Source: Bacteroidota bacterium
Lineage (GTDB): Bacteria; Bacteroidota; Bacteroidia; Flavobacteriales_D; Crocinitomicaceae
Assembly (NCBI GenBank): GCA_016192075.1
Contig: JACPUU010000016.1
Coordinates: 62,001-126,000 of the forward strand
Reading direction: 5' to 3'
Length of the DNA stretch: 64,000 bases
A program made the position numbers and the translations under genes. Position 1 is the stretch's first letter. Each line of letters begins with the position of its first letter. Below the pieces are notes generated by a model. It was not told the origin of the DNA and did no database searches. It saw nothing but the letters and a program-made list of their open reading frames with translations. Positions 52,339 to 60,257 of this stretch are shown here, one piece after another.

Positions 52339-53478
52339 ATGAAATCTGTACTGCTTTTTTTTTCAGGATTGTTTTTAGGGGCCATAACATTTGCACAGGC
52401 ATATCCGCAATTTGGTCCTGAAAAAAAGGTGACCATAAACGGACTTACGTTTGATGCCATGGAACCTTTTATAAGCAGTGATGAACAAACACTTTTTTTT
52501 AATTCGTTAAACTCAGGCGGTAACACCAACCTGTATTATGCCACGCGTGTGAATGATACCACGTTTAATTATGCCGGGCTTGTGGGCAATACCTATGATC
52601 CGTCACCATCACACCTGGATGCGGTTGCTTCACTGGATATAAATAACCGCTTTTTCTGGGTGTCACTGCGTGAGTATCCAACCATTTATGAAAACCAGCT
52701 GAATGCAGATTACAGTGCCGGCAATGTGGCGGATATTAAACGAACCTATGGTGATTTTTACATTTACCTTCCCGGCTGGCTGATAATGGATGCATGCATC
52801 AGTGACGACGGAAATTTTTTGTATTATGTAAACGCGTTCTTTAATTCCTGTGCGTATGGTATGCCCTGTGAATCTTCTATTGGTGTGGCCCAAAAAGTAA
52901 ATGACACCACGTTTAATAAATTGCCTGAAACGGACGGAATTTTTTCAAACATCAATGATCCCAACTATATCACGTATGCACCGCAGTTGAGTTCAGACGG
53001 TAAAGAACTTTATTATACCCGCATTATGGATGGTGATATCAATTCTGAATTATGCGTTGCGGTGCGCGACAATCCTGCTGATACGTTCAGCGTCCCGGAG
53101 GTTATTTATTCAAATTATGGATTTGTGCCGGAGGCTATCACTCTTACACCGGATAAATCCAGAATTTATTATCACCAGAAAAACGCATTGGGTGTTTTTG
53201 AAATTTTTATGCGATACCGGAATGGTACACTCAACACAACTGAAATAAATGACGAGAATGTCCTGTTTTACCCCAATCCGGCCACAGGGGTAATATGCGT
53301 CAGGGTAAAAGAAACAAAAACTCCATTCTCTGTTGATATTTTAACAATGGATGGAAAACCCGTTCTACACCTGGAAAATGAAACACTTATTCCGATTGCA
53401 ACTTTACGGTCAGGTGTTTACATTCTGAAATTTGAGCAGGATTCCTTTTCGGTTTCACAGGTTTTTTTAATTTATTGA
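52339..53478 (+). CDS. Secreted beta-propeller-like protein with T9SS sorting domain
   Basis: 379 residues. Signal peptide KSVLLFFSGLFLGAITFAQ. The body contains PD40/TolB-type propeller pieces: FDAMEPFISSDEQTLFFNSL, GWLIMDACISDDGNFLYYVN, TYAPQLSSDGKELYYTRIMDG, EAITLTPDKSRIYYHQ. The T9SS type A C-terminal domain covers about 300-379 (DENVLFYPNPATGVICV, VDILTMDGKPVLHL, LRSGVYILKFEQ, VSQVFLIY). I start at ATG 52339 (signal peptide); the frame reaches 52312. It probably acts at the cell surface, binding rather than catalysing; the ligand is unknown. Confidence 0.86.
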   Translation: MKSVLLFFSGLFLGAITFAQAYPQFGPEKKVTINGLTFDAMEPFISSDEQTLFFNSLNSGGNTNLYYATRVNDTTFNYAGLVGNTYDPSPSHLDAVASLDINNRFFWVSLREYPTIYENQLNADYSAGNVADIKRTYGDFYIYLPGWLIMDACISDDGNFLYYVNAFFNSCAYGMPCESSIGVAQKVNDTTFNKLPETDGIFSNINDPNYITYAPQLSSDGKELYYTRIMDGDINSELCVAVRDNPADTFSVPEVIYSNYGFVPEAITLTPDKSRIYYHQKNALGVFEIFMRYRNGTLNTTEINDENVLFYPNPATGVICVRVKETKTPFSVDILTMDGKPVLHLENETLIPIATLRSGVYILKFEQDSFSVSQVFLIY

Positions 53479-53556
53479 AAAAGGGTGGCTGTCAACTCGC
53501 TGAAAATCCAGTTGATACCACGCTATAAAACTATGCAAACACAGTAGTAGAGTACA

Positions 53557-53587
53557 TTTGGATAGTTTTTTGATTCTTCTATCTTTG
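53557..53587 (+). promoter_or_regulatory. Bacteroidota promoter, both boxes
   Basis: TTTG (53557-53560), a spacer of exactly 19 bases, and TATCTTTG (53580-53587) match the full Bacteroidota consensus TTTG-N19-TAnnTTTG. The ATG of the following gene is at 53607. This is the best promoter match in the window. Confidence 0.65.
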
Positions 53588-53606
53588 GTTGAACTAAAAA
53601 TCGCGC

Positions 53607-54053
53607 ATGGGAAAAACGGACTCTTTAATTCATGAATACGGGGCAGGATTTATTACATTAAAGGCAGAGGGGTATTTTTTTGTGCAGATGAAAGAGAATT
53701 CATTTTCAACGATTGAAACGGTGAAAGAATCGTATGATATTATGGCATCCCTTTGTGATGCATCAGCACCTGTTTATATTTTAGTGGATGTAGGTCAGGG
53801 TTCAGATTCTGCAGATGGTATTTATGAATACATTGCGGGGTCTGAATTTGGCAAACGTGTAAAAGCCCAGGCAATAATTGTGCATGAACTTGCAGCACGG
53901 CTAATGGGGAATTTATTTTTACGATACGTCAAAAATCAGCGGCACGTCAAAATTTTCTCGAAGGAAAAAGATGCCATTGAATGGTTGCTGGGAAAAATGC
54001 AAAATCCAGACAAAAACAGCCATCGGACAATGAAACAAATGACCTTTGTTTAG
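53607..54053 (+). CDS. STAS/SpoIIAA-fold-like small protein (DUF7793-like)
   Basis: 148 residues, no signal peptide. The order ITLKAEGYFFVQMK, ETVKESYDIMASLCDASAPVYILVDVGQGSDSADGIYEYIAGSEFGKRVKAQAIIVHELAARLMGNLFLRYVKNQRHVKIFSKEKDAIEWLLGK (about 17-130) is that of a small alpha/beta protein family in Bacteroidota with a SpoIIAA/STAS-like fold. The IIVHE-LAARLMGNLFL and KIFSKEKDAIEWL parts are the recognisable ones. The role is unknown, perhaps a modulator of other proteins. It has a strong promoter of its own and is convergent with the next gene after six bases. Confidence 0.68.
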   Translation: MGKTDSLIHEYGAGFITLKAEGYFFVQMKENSFSTIETVKESYDIMASLCDASAPVYILVDVGQGSDSADGIYEYIAGSEFGKRVKAQAIIVHELAARLMGNLFLRYVKNQRHVKIFSKEKDAIEWLLGKMQNPDKNSHRTMKQMTFV

Positions 54054-54059
54054 CAGGGA

Positions 54060-54587
54060 TTACCGGGTAATGCCATTATAATGATCAGCATGCTGCTGCA
54101 CCAGTTCACGGTATTTTTGGGCTTTTGCTGCGTCAAATTTATCCAGTATTCTTCCATGTACATCTTGCCCGATAATACATGACCAGTAAGATTCGATAGT
54201 TCCCCATTCAGTGACTTTGTAATTGTCACGGGCAAGTATCTGTTCAAAATTTACTTTGTTACCGTTTGCATCCAGCTCAAACATCATTGCTGCTTTGATA
54301 CGCGCATACGTTTCCAGTGTACAGGGTTCTGCTCCGCCTGACATTTCGGCGAGGCATTTTTGATATTCAGGCATAAACGTCTGCTGAATGGCAATGGCGT
54401 GCTGCGGATTCATCATCATAGCTGTCCAGCCCGCTTTAGCCTGTTCCCAGTTTTCATGACTTACACCATTTTCCAGGGCAATTTGTGCATGCCTGTCTGT
54501 TTCATGAGGTTGTGTTTTAGACATCAGTGCACAGAGTTTTGCATAGTGTACCAATGTTACTCCCGCAATGGGTTCAAATTGTGACAT
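54060..54587 (-). CDS. DUF6620-like cytoplasmic protein
   Basis: 175 residues, no signal peptide or membrane segment. FEPIAGVTLVHYAKLCALMSK at the N-terminus, the helical GVSHENWEQAKAGWTAMMMNP, and LDANGNKVNFEQILARDNYKVTEWGTIESYW near 115-145 match a family I recall as DUF6620. Mostly helical, possibly soluble. No function is known to me. It lies 11 bases downstream of the large PNGase F-related gene's stop region on the same strand and could be read together with it only if that transcript continued; the 1157-residue gene is upstream, so co-transcription is possible. Confidence 0.65.
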   Translation of the reverse strand: MSQFEPIAGVTLVHYAKLCALMSKTQPHETDRHAQIALENGVSHENWEQAKAGWTAMMMNPQHAIAIQQTFMPEYQKCLAEMSGGAEPCTLETYARIKAAMMFELDANGNKVNFEQILARDNYKVTEWGTIESYWSCIIGQDVHGRILDKFDAAKAQKYRELVQQHADHYNGITR

Positions 54588-54598
54588 GTCTTTTTTTA

Positions 54599-57500
54599 TT
54601 AATGAATGATAATTCGTTCAGTGTGTACAATGTCGTCTGAAACAATTTTGACAAAATAAATGCCGTCGTTGACATGGTCGAGGTTCAGGTTTCGTTCCCA
54701 GTATCCTTCAGGGTTATTGTCCTTGATTGTCTCCAGGTAAACTACTTCACCAAGTTCATTCAGTACCTGTATTGAAATTTCATCACCGGTAAAATTATCC
54801 AGCAAAACAGTCAGGTTTCCGTCTGTCGGGTTTGGATAAACGGTTACCCCATAATTCTGATTCAGTTCATCAATACCAACGGCATAACCAACGCTGAAGG
54901 AGTATTTGGCATAATGACCAAAGTCATTCGGAAAAACGTAAATCACACTGCCACCGACTTTTTTCAGGCGTAAAAATCCGGATGTTTCACCTTCACCGCC
55001 ATCCGCAACCGGAATAGCAGAATACCAGAATCCAAGGCCGTCATGATCTGAATCTGTAATCTCAACGGTATAACATCCTTCTGCTAAATCAAGCGTGTCT
55101 TTATACTCTGTTGTATTGGTCAGGTCTGTTCTCGAGAATACCACGTTTCCATCCTGATCACGCACAAAAATATCATTTTCTACCGCCTTGTTATTTGTTT
55201 TAAACCAAACATAGAATGGGTCATTAATGACCGGTGAAGCTTCAAAATTTACGGTATACTGGTTGTTGTTTTCATACTCATCAAACTGGCCGTTGGCTTT
55301 GTACACACGTGCTGTAAAAAAGTTTTGTCCCAGGTAGTCATTCCACCAGTGTGGATCAACCGGAATTTCAACCATTTCTTCTTCTAAAAATTCCAGGTCT
55401 CCGGTCCAGGTATACGTAATAACATTGTTTCCGAAATCACCTACCCAAACATTTATTTCAGCACTGGTGAGTGTTGTAGCCCCGGTATTTTTTAAAATGA
55501 TGCGTGGATTCTGACAGGTAGGATTCCATTTGCTGTAATACTCCCAGTCATTTGGATTCAGTACATCAACGACAGCAGCATCTACTGAGAAATTAGGTGC
55601 ACCGTACGTAACCATGTGCATGCTCATAACATAATTTCCATTTCCCTGGGCCGGGTCAGCTGTTGGAACGTCTTCAATATCGTAATCAATACTGGCAGTA
55701 GAACCCGGGGTTACATAAGGCGTAATGTCAAATTCATAATCGGTTACTTTATCACCCGGGCACCAGCCTTCACGTGCGTAAGGCCAGGTACCGCCCTGCC
55801 CGATATTGGGGTTATCACCGCATTGGGTTTCCTGCCAGATATCCCATAAAAAACGGGAGGTTCCGTCAATCAGCAATTCATGTTCACGCCCCACACCGTT
55901 ACCCCATTCGCAGCAATTGTTAGAACCGTTGTGTCCATGGCCGGTAATACGTGTTTTCAATTTAAACATGTCACCGGCAGGGTCTAATGTTACTGTTTCA
56001 GCGGCCAGGTTTATATCGTTGTCAAGCCCTGAATAGGAATAGCTTTGCAAACCATCCCACAATTGCTGAACACCCAATACATTCCGCGGCGGTGTGCCCA
56101 CCACAAAAACAAATTTAACATCAATCAGTTCCTGCGTGTTGTGTGCGCTGAAATCAACATCACCCATCAGTAACGACTGGTAATCGGTTACGTCATAGAC
56201 ATAGGTAAAGCCGTTGGGTCCAAGATCAAACCCAATTCCATACGGTGTAATATAACGCCCGATTTCAAACGGAATAATTACTTCAAAAGGAGGTTGGTAG
56301 TAAGTAAGTGTTGTGTTGGAAAGTGTCACATCTGCCGGGTGGAAGATAGAGTCCAGCTTAACACCGTTTGAATCGTAGAAGTAGGTATAGCCAACCGGCC
56401 ATTTATTTTCCAGCGAGGCAATGGTGAATTTTTTTCCGTCAACCTGGTATTGCAATACATCAATTGGTGAAACCAAAACAGAATCCATCACCATCACAGA
56501 ATCTACCATGCTGACATAGTTACCCTGAACAAATGTAATATTGGGGCGCACATTGGATAAGGTATACCCTGCATGAATGTCTTCATAAAACTGAATCATT
56601 CCCGGGGTGGTCATCATGGCGTTGTGATTATTGACCGATTTATCGAGTACCGATGGTTCGTTGTCAAAATCATAATAGAGCACCAGGTTTGCATAGTTGG
56701 GGTGAGAAGGGGTTATTTTTTCATTCATCCAGCCGGCAATATCGGTTTGTGTAATTTCGGTATTCCACACGGTAAATTCATCTAATTTTCCACCCCAGAA
56801 ATAATCACCGCCCTCTGAGTTTCCGATTCTGAATTTGTTGACAATACCGGCCTCCAGATTTTTTCCGCTTTCGGTGTGCCACAATATTCCGTCTTTGTAA
56901 ATTTTCATGGTACCGTCTGTGGCATTTTTAGTAAAAGCCCAGTGATGCCACTCGCCTTCATATTCAGAAACGCTTGCTGCTTTTTGAATGCGGTCATAAC
57001 CTGACCCTTTGCCGGCATCCCAATAAATAGTCGCGTCAGACCACGGAAAATGAATGTTCTGAACACGGTTATTCAAACTGTCAAATGCTTCGAGTACCGA
57101 TGTGTTTGCAGGCAGATAACCGGCATCTCCCTGTGCCCAGAAAGCAATTGTGAGTTCATTTTGAAAATCAAAATGGGTCAAATCCACTTCAGCAAATTCA
57201 CCCGGCTGAATGTTGAGGTAGCCCGGTCGTTCATTGATTGAAATAACAGTATTATTGGTTGTTGCAGTAGCATTCACGGTTGTATTGCTGCCTGTGGAAA
57301 TGGTATTTTCAAACGAGATGTCAATCAGAATGGAAGAGGTGCCGTCATACAAAAACGGCGTGGTCAGGTTGAGGGTTTGAAGTCCGGCTGAAGGGAAAGT
57401 GGTATTCATGTCGTACACAGTTGTCCAGCCGGTTTCGTCAAATGACGTGATTTCTGCTACGCTGGTATGTTTCATGCGCACTTTTAAATGCCCCATGCTG

Positions 57501-58072
57501 CCGCCGGGTGTGTTAACATCGAAGCGAAGTTTTGCAATTTCACCCGGAAGGATGAGTGCCGCAGCAATTTCAGTGGCGGTCCATAAAATCTGGCTGCGTT
57601 GTGTTGCATTTGAAGCACCGAACGGATAATCTGAGACAAGCGTACCATTATCAATTGCATGATCAACATCCGATGACGCCGAATAAGTCATGAATTTCTG
57701 ATAATTCTGATAATAGTGATAATACGGTGTATTTACATAATTTACAGTAGCAGGTGATTCCCCGTTGACCAGGTATTGCGGTGAATTAACGGCTACGCTG
57801 TCCATTTCACCGGTGTGCTGCCATATCTGGGAGTAGGTCAGATAATCCCACTCACCGCAATTGTAGCTGTCCCAGGTGGTAAGCGGTGAACATTTGAGGT
57901 TGTAATACATCAGCACTTTTTCAAACTGCATGGATTGCAGTTCGGGCGGAAAGCTGAATATAGCGCGCCTGGTGGTAATTGAATCGTATGTGAAGGTTTG
58001 AACGGTAATGGTATCCTGGCTTATGCTGATAGAGGTAAACGCCAGCATAAGCAGCGCAAGAAATTGTCTCAT
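54599..58072 (-). CDS. Large secreted protein: PNGase F-related, LamG-like domain, T9SS sorting domain
   Basis: 1157 residues. Signal peptide RQFLALLMLAFTSISISQ. The start DTITVQTFTYDSITTRRAIFSFPP and MYYNLKCSPLTTWDSYNCGEWDYLTYSQIW (about 20-90) resemble the N-terminal domain of peptide-N-glycosidase F-related proteins. A LamG/concanavalin-like domain is inserted at about 270-470 (LTIAFWAQGDAGYLPANTSV, GEWHHWAFTKNATDGTMKIYKDGILWHT, GKLDEFTVWN). A second PNGase-F-like part follows (about 530-800, including QGNGNYVMSMHMVTYGAP near its end). The C-terminus carries the T9SS type A domain (YGVTVYPNPTDGNLTVLLD ... TERIIIH). Glycan binding or cleavage on glycoproteins is the likely role; whether the catalytic residues are retained could not be judged by reading. 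Confidence 0.82.
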   Translation of the reverse strand: MRQFLALLMLAFTSISISQDTITVQTFTYDSITTRRAIFSFPPELQSMQFEKVLMYYNLKCSPLTTWDSYNCGEWDYLTYSQIWQHTGEMDSVAVNSPQYLVNGESPATVNYVNTPYYHYYQNYQKFMTYSASSDVDHAIDNGTLVSDYPFGASNATQRSQILWTATEIAAALILPGEIAKLRFDVNTPGGSMGHLKVRMKHTSVAEITSFDETGWTTVYDMNTTFPSAGLQTLNLTTPFLYDGTSSILIDISFENTISTGSNTTVNATATTNNTVISINERPGYLNIQPGEFAEVDLTHFDFQNELTIAFWAQGDAGYLPANTSVLEAFDSLNNRVQNIHFPWSDATIYWDAGKGSGYDRIQKAASVSEYEGEWHHWAFTKNATDGTMKIYKDGILWHTESGKNLEAGIVNKFRIGNSEGGDYFWGGKLDEFTVWNTEITQTDIAGWMNEKITPSHPNYANLVLYYDFDNEPSVLDKSVNNHNAMMTTPGMIQFYEDIHAGYTLSNVRPNITFVQGNYVSMVDSVMVMDSVLVSPIDVLQYQVDGKKFTIASLENKWPVGYTYFYDSNGVKLDSIFHPADVTLSNTTLTYYQPPFEVIIPFEIGRYITPYGIGFDLGPNGFTYVYDVTDYQSLLMGDVDFSAHNTQELIDVKFVFVVGTPPRNVLGVQQLWDGLQSYSYSGLDNDINLAAETVTLDPAGDMFKLKTRITGHGHNGSNNCCEWGNGVGREHELLIDGTSRFLWDIWQETQCGDNPNIGQGGTWPYAREGWCPGDKVTDYEFDITPYVTPGSTASIDYDIEDVPTADPAQGNGNYVMSMHMVTYGAPNFSVDAAVVDVLNPNDWEYYSKWNPTCQNPRIILKNTGATTLTSAEINVWVGDFGNNVITYTWTGDLEFLEEEMVEIPVDPHWWNDYLGQNFFTARVYKANGQFDEYENNNQYTVNFEASPVINDPFYVWFKTNNKAVENDIFVRDQDGNVVFSRTDLTNTTEYKDTLDLAEGCYTVEITDSDHDGLGFWYSAIPVADGGEGETSGFLRLKKVGGSVIYVFPNDFGHYAKYSFSVGYAVGIDELNQNYGVTVYPNPTDGNLTVLLDNFTGDEISIQVLNELGEVVYLETIKDNNPEGYWERNLNLDHVNDGIYFVKIVSDDIVHTERIIIH

Positions 58073-58176
58073 GGTTTTTGTTTTGTGGGGTAAATATATC
58101 CAAAATGAAAAGACGCAACAAACACATAACAGGTTTGTATTGAAATCTTAACACGATTGAGGCTTGCTTTTTGAGC

Positions 58177-58560
58177 TTACTTTTGCAGCCTTATGAGCTG
58201 AATGGTGAAAACAATCCAGGCGGCAATCATGAGTGATCCGCCTATTGGAACAAGGTAAACTAAAGGTTTTAGCGATGGAATTTGCTCGTGAAAACTATAG
58301 CCGTAAATACACCCTGAAAATAAGATTACGCCCGCCACGGTGAGCCGCACAAACCAACGAAGGCTAAAAGCCAGTTTCTCTTTTGCAAAGCCCAGAATTA
58401 AGAGAGCAAATCCGGCATAAAACTGGTAGCGCACACCTTTTTCGAACGTTTCAATGAGACCGGCTGAAAGTAGTTCTTCTAAACCATGAGCTGCCATGGC
58501 TCCCAGGATAATGGCTGTACAGAGAAGAATACTTGCAAGAATAACGACACTTTTGGACAT
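58177..58560 (-). CDS. DUF423 family membrane protein
   Basis: 127 residues with four transmembrane helices (about 4-24, 42-60, 68-88, 96-120). SILLCTAIILGAMAAHGLEELL, FEKGVRYQFYAGFALLILGF and IPSLKPLVYLVPIGGSLMIAAWIVF are the DUF423 (YgdD/YwdK-like) hallmarks. Function unknown; an inner-membrane protein. I chose ATG 58560 (MSKSVVILAS); in-frame starts at 58569 and 58608 are possible but add polar residues the family lacks. It lies 104 bases upstream of the large cargo gene on the same strand. Confidence 0.88.
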   Translation of the reverse strand: MSKSVVILASILLCTAIILGAMAAHGLEELLSAGLIETFEKGVRYQFYAGFALLILGFAKEKLAFSLRWFVRLTVAGVILFSGCIYGYSFHEQIPSLKPLVYLVPIGGSLMIAAWIVFTIQLIRLQK

Positions 58561-58736
58561 GGTCAACATTTTTTGAGTGTTCAAATTTGTGAAGGATTGT
58601 TGACGCAAGTGTCATGAAAGTGTAAGTCTTTTTTCCAGCTCTCTTTCCCCGGGAATTATTCAGACAATTTTCTGGCTCCTGTTTAAAAATCAGACCCGGT
58701 ATACAGAGATCATCACCGGTTTTTTTCCAATCCAGA

Positions 58737-58798
58737 ATCATCAGCGGCATTTTTCTGCGTCGCTGGACTTCGCGATCCGCGGGAAAAATTTTTATCAC
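58737..58798. repeat. Dispersed repeat, copy B
   Basis: Contains ATCATCAGCGGCATTTTTCT followed by GCGTCGCTGGACTTCGCGAT and CCGCGGGAAAAATTTTTATCA. It matches copy A (42639-42700) in the core ATCAGCGGC...GCGTCGC...ACTTCGCGATC...GCGGGAA. It lies 176 bases upstream of the DUF423 start. Confidence 0.7.
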
Positions 58799-58893
58799 AG
58801 AATTATTTTGAAATAGCTTCTTAACAGTGGAGACTTTTTGCTCTCACATAATCGTTGTTGGAATCCGGATTAAGAAGATGGGGTTGATACAAA

Positions 58894-58930
58894 CAAAAAA
58901 ATCCGCCCCGGATTCAGGGAGCGGATTTTT
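58894..58930 (-). terminator. Terminator of the DUF4476 gene
   Basis: AAAAATCCGC (58896-58905) pairs with GCGGATTTTT (58921-58930). On the minus strand it is followed by a T run (A run 58894-58900 on the plus strand), 20 bases beyond the stop codon. Confidence 0.82.
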
Positions 58931-58950
58931 GTAAGGGTTTTCTACGAGTC

Positions 58951-60195
58951 TTATTTTGAATTGATGTATCGCTCCAGTTCTTCTTTATCACCGCTGAATG
59001 AGAATACTTCCATTACCTGGAAATAATCAGCTTTGTTGGCGCAATTGTCATACGCCGTTTTTGCAAACGCAAGTTGTTCGGTTGAAAAAGCGAAAAGTGT
59101 CATTACTTCTTTGATCTGGGCAACACTCATGCATTTGTTTTTTGCAGCCAGGTTTGCAACGCGCAGTTGATCTTCAGCAAAAGATTCGGCCTGAATTGAT
59201 TTTTTGAGTGCTGCAAAATCGGTATCTGACATATAGCAGTTTGTGTTACCGGTTGGAGTTACAGTGCCGCTTGTGCCATGGTCAGCACGTTGAGTTGTAG
59301 TGGTGCCGGTTGTTCCTGTTCCGGTTGTTGTCATGGTTACAGTCATGTCCGGATCAGCATACATTGTATTTCCACTGGTCGTTGTTGTAGTGGTCGTTGT
59401 CGTTGTTTCTTCATAATAGGTAGTAGTGCCATTTCCACCGGTAGTGGTAGAACTTGATGTGTGCGAGGTGGTGGTTCCGTTTCCGCCGGTTGATGTAGTC
59501 TCAGTAGTGCCTGTTTCCATACCGGTTCCGGTCATGTTAATACCCATTCCGGTTTCACTTACGTTAATGTTGATGTTAAGACTTTCAGGGTTTCCGGTAC
59601 CTGTTGTGGTAGTGGTGCCGGTTGTAGTGGTGGTAGTTGTTGTTCCGGTTGTACCGGTTGTTCCGGTTGTTGTTACACCGGTGGTTCCTGTAGTGCCAGT
59701 GGTTCCTGTGGTAGTGGTGACGCCTGTCGTTCCGGTTGTACCAGTTGTGCCAACCGTTGTTGTTACGCCGGTTGTACCTGTAGTGCCTGTTGTACCGGTG
59801 GTTCCGGTAGTGGTGGTTGTACCGGTTGGATTATAGGCAATAACGGTTTGCCCGGTAGTGACCGGAGTGGCATTCAGAGCAGTCTGGGAATATCCGCGTA
59901 ATTTGTATTTTCCTTTCTTTCCGGTAACCTGGTAAGTGGTCAGCGTGTCTTTACTTACCATCACATTTTTGTCAAGTTCAAAACTATTGGTAGCTGAAAT
60001 AATTTTGCAGGCGTAATAGTCATTCGTTAATCCGGTTACCTTGACATTGGTTTCAGGATTTTGGTTTTGACGAACACCATTCAGCACCACATAAAATTTT
60101 TCGCCGGTATTTGAAAAGAAAGCCAGTTCACCGGTTCGCTGGGCTACCGCATTCAGGCCAAGTGCAATTAAAACAAGGAGTAATACATTCTTCAT
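58951..60195 (-). CDS. Exported DUF4476 protein with Thr/Gly low-complexity centre
   Basis: 414 residues. Signal peptide KNVLLLVLIALGLNAVAQ. An N-terminal domain (about 20-105, GELAFFSNTGEKFYVVLNGVRQNQNPETNVKVTGL...) resembles those found before DUF4476 in Bacteroidota. Residues about 120-310 are dominated by Thr and Gly (TGTTGTTG, TTTTTTTT, then SSSTTTGGNGTT). The C-terminal DUF4476 domain is about 318-412 (CYMSDTDFAALKKSIQAE, LRVANLAAKNKCMSVAQIKEVMTLF, AYDNCANKADYFQVMEVF). DUF4476 has no known function. The repeat is encoded by a GT-rich tandem array (about 59400-59830) that could vary in length. It is a single gene with its own terminator. Extracellular or periplasmic. Confidence 0.85.
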   Translation of the reverse strand: MKNVLLLVLIALGLNAVAQRTGELAFFSNTGEKFYVVLNGVRQNQNPETNVKVTGLTNDYYACKIISATNSFELDKNVMVSKDTLTTYQVTGKKGKYKLRGYSQTALNATPVTTGQTVIAYNPTGTTTTTGTTGTTGTTGTTGVTTTVGTTGTTGTTGVTTTTGTTGTTGTTGVTTTGTTGTTGTTTTTTTTGTTTTTGTGNPESLNININVSETGMGINMTGTGMETGTTETTSTGGNGTTTSHTSSSTTTGGNGTTTYYEETTTTTTTTTTSGNTMYADPDMTVTMTTTGTGTTGTTTTQRADHGTSGTVTPTGNTNCYMSDTDFAALKKSIQAESFAEDQLRVANLAAKNKCMSVAQIKEVMTLFAFSTEQLAFAKTAYDNCANKADYFQVMEVFSFSGDKEELERYINSK

Positions 60196-60257
60196 AATGA
60201 TTTGATTTAAATTAGTTTCGCTGGAGCATTGGCAACCATTGTGCCAAGTATTTTCTG

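Larger units (their letters stand above)
58561..58950. other. Intergenic region with a dispersed repeat and a terminator
   Basis: 390 bases without a supported gene. It holds dispersed repeat copy B (58737-58798) and the terminator of the DUF4476 gene (58894-58930). The open frame at 58451-58798 on the minus strand overlaps the start of the DUF423 gene and has no family character. Confidence 0.6.

Noticed and set aside
59400-59830. CRISPR-like repeat array
   Set aside because: The periodicity is coding (short GT-rich codon repeats for Thr and Gly) with no spacers; it lies inside the DUF4476 gene.
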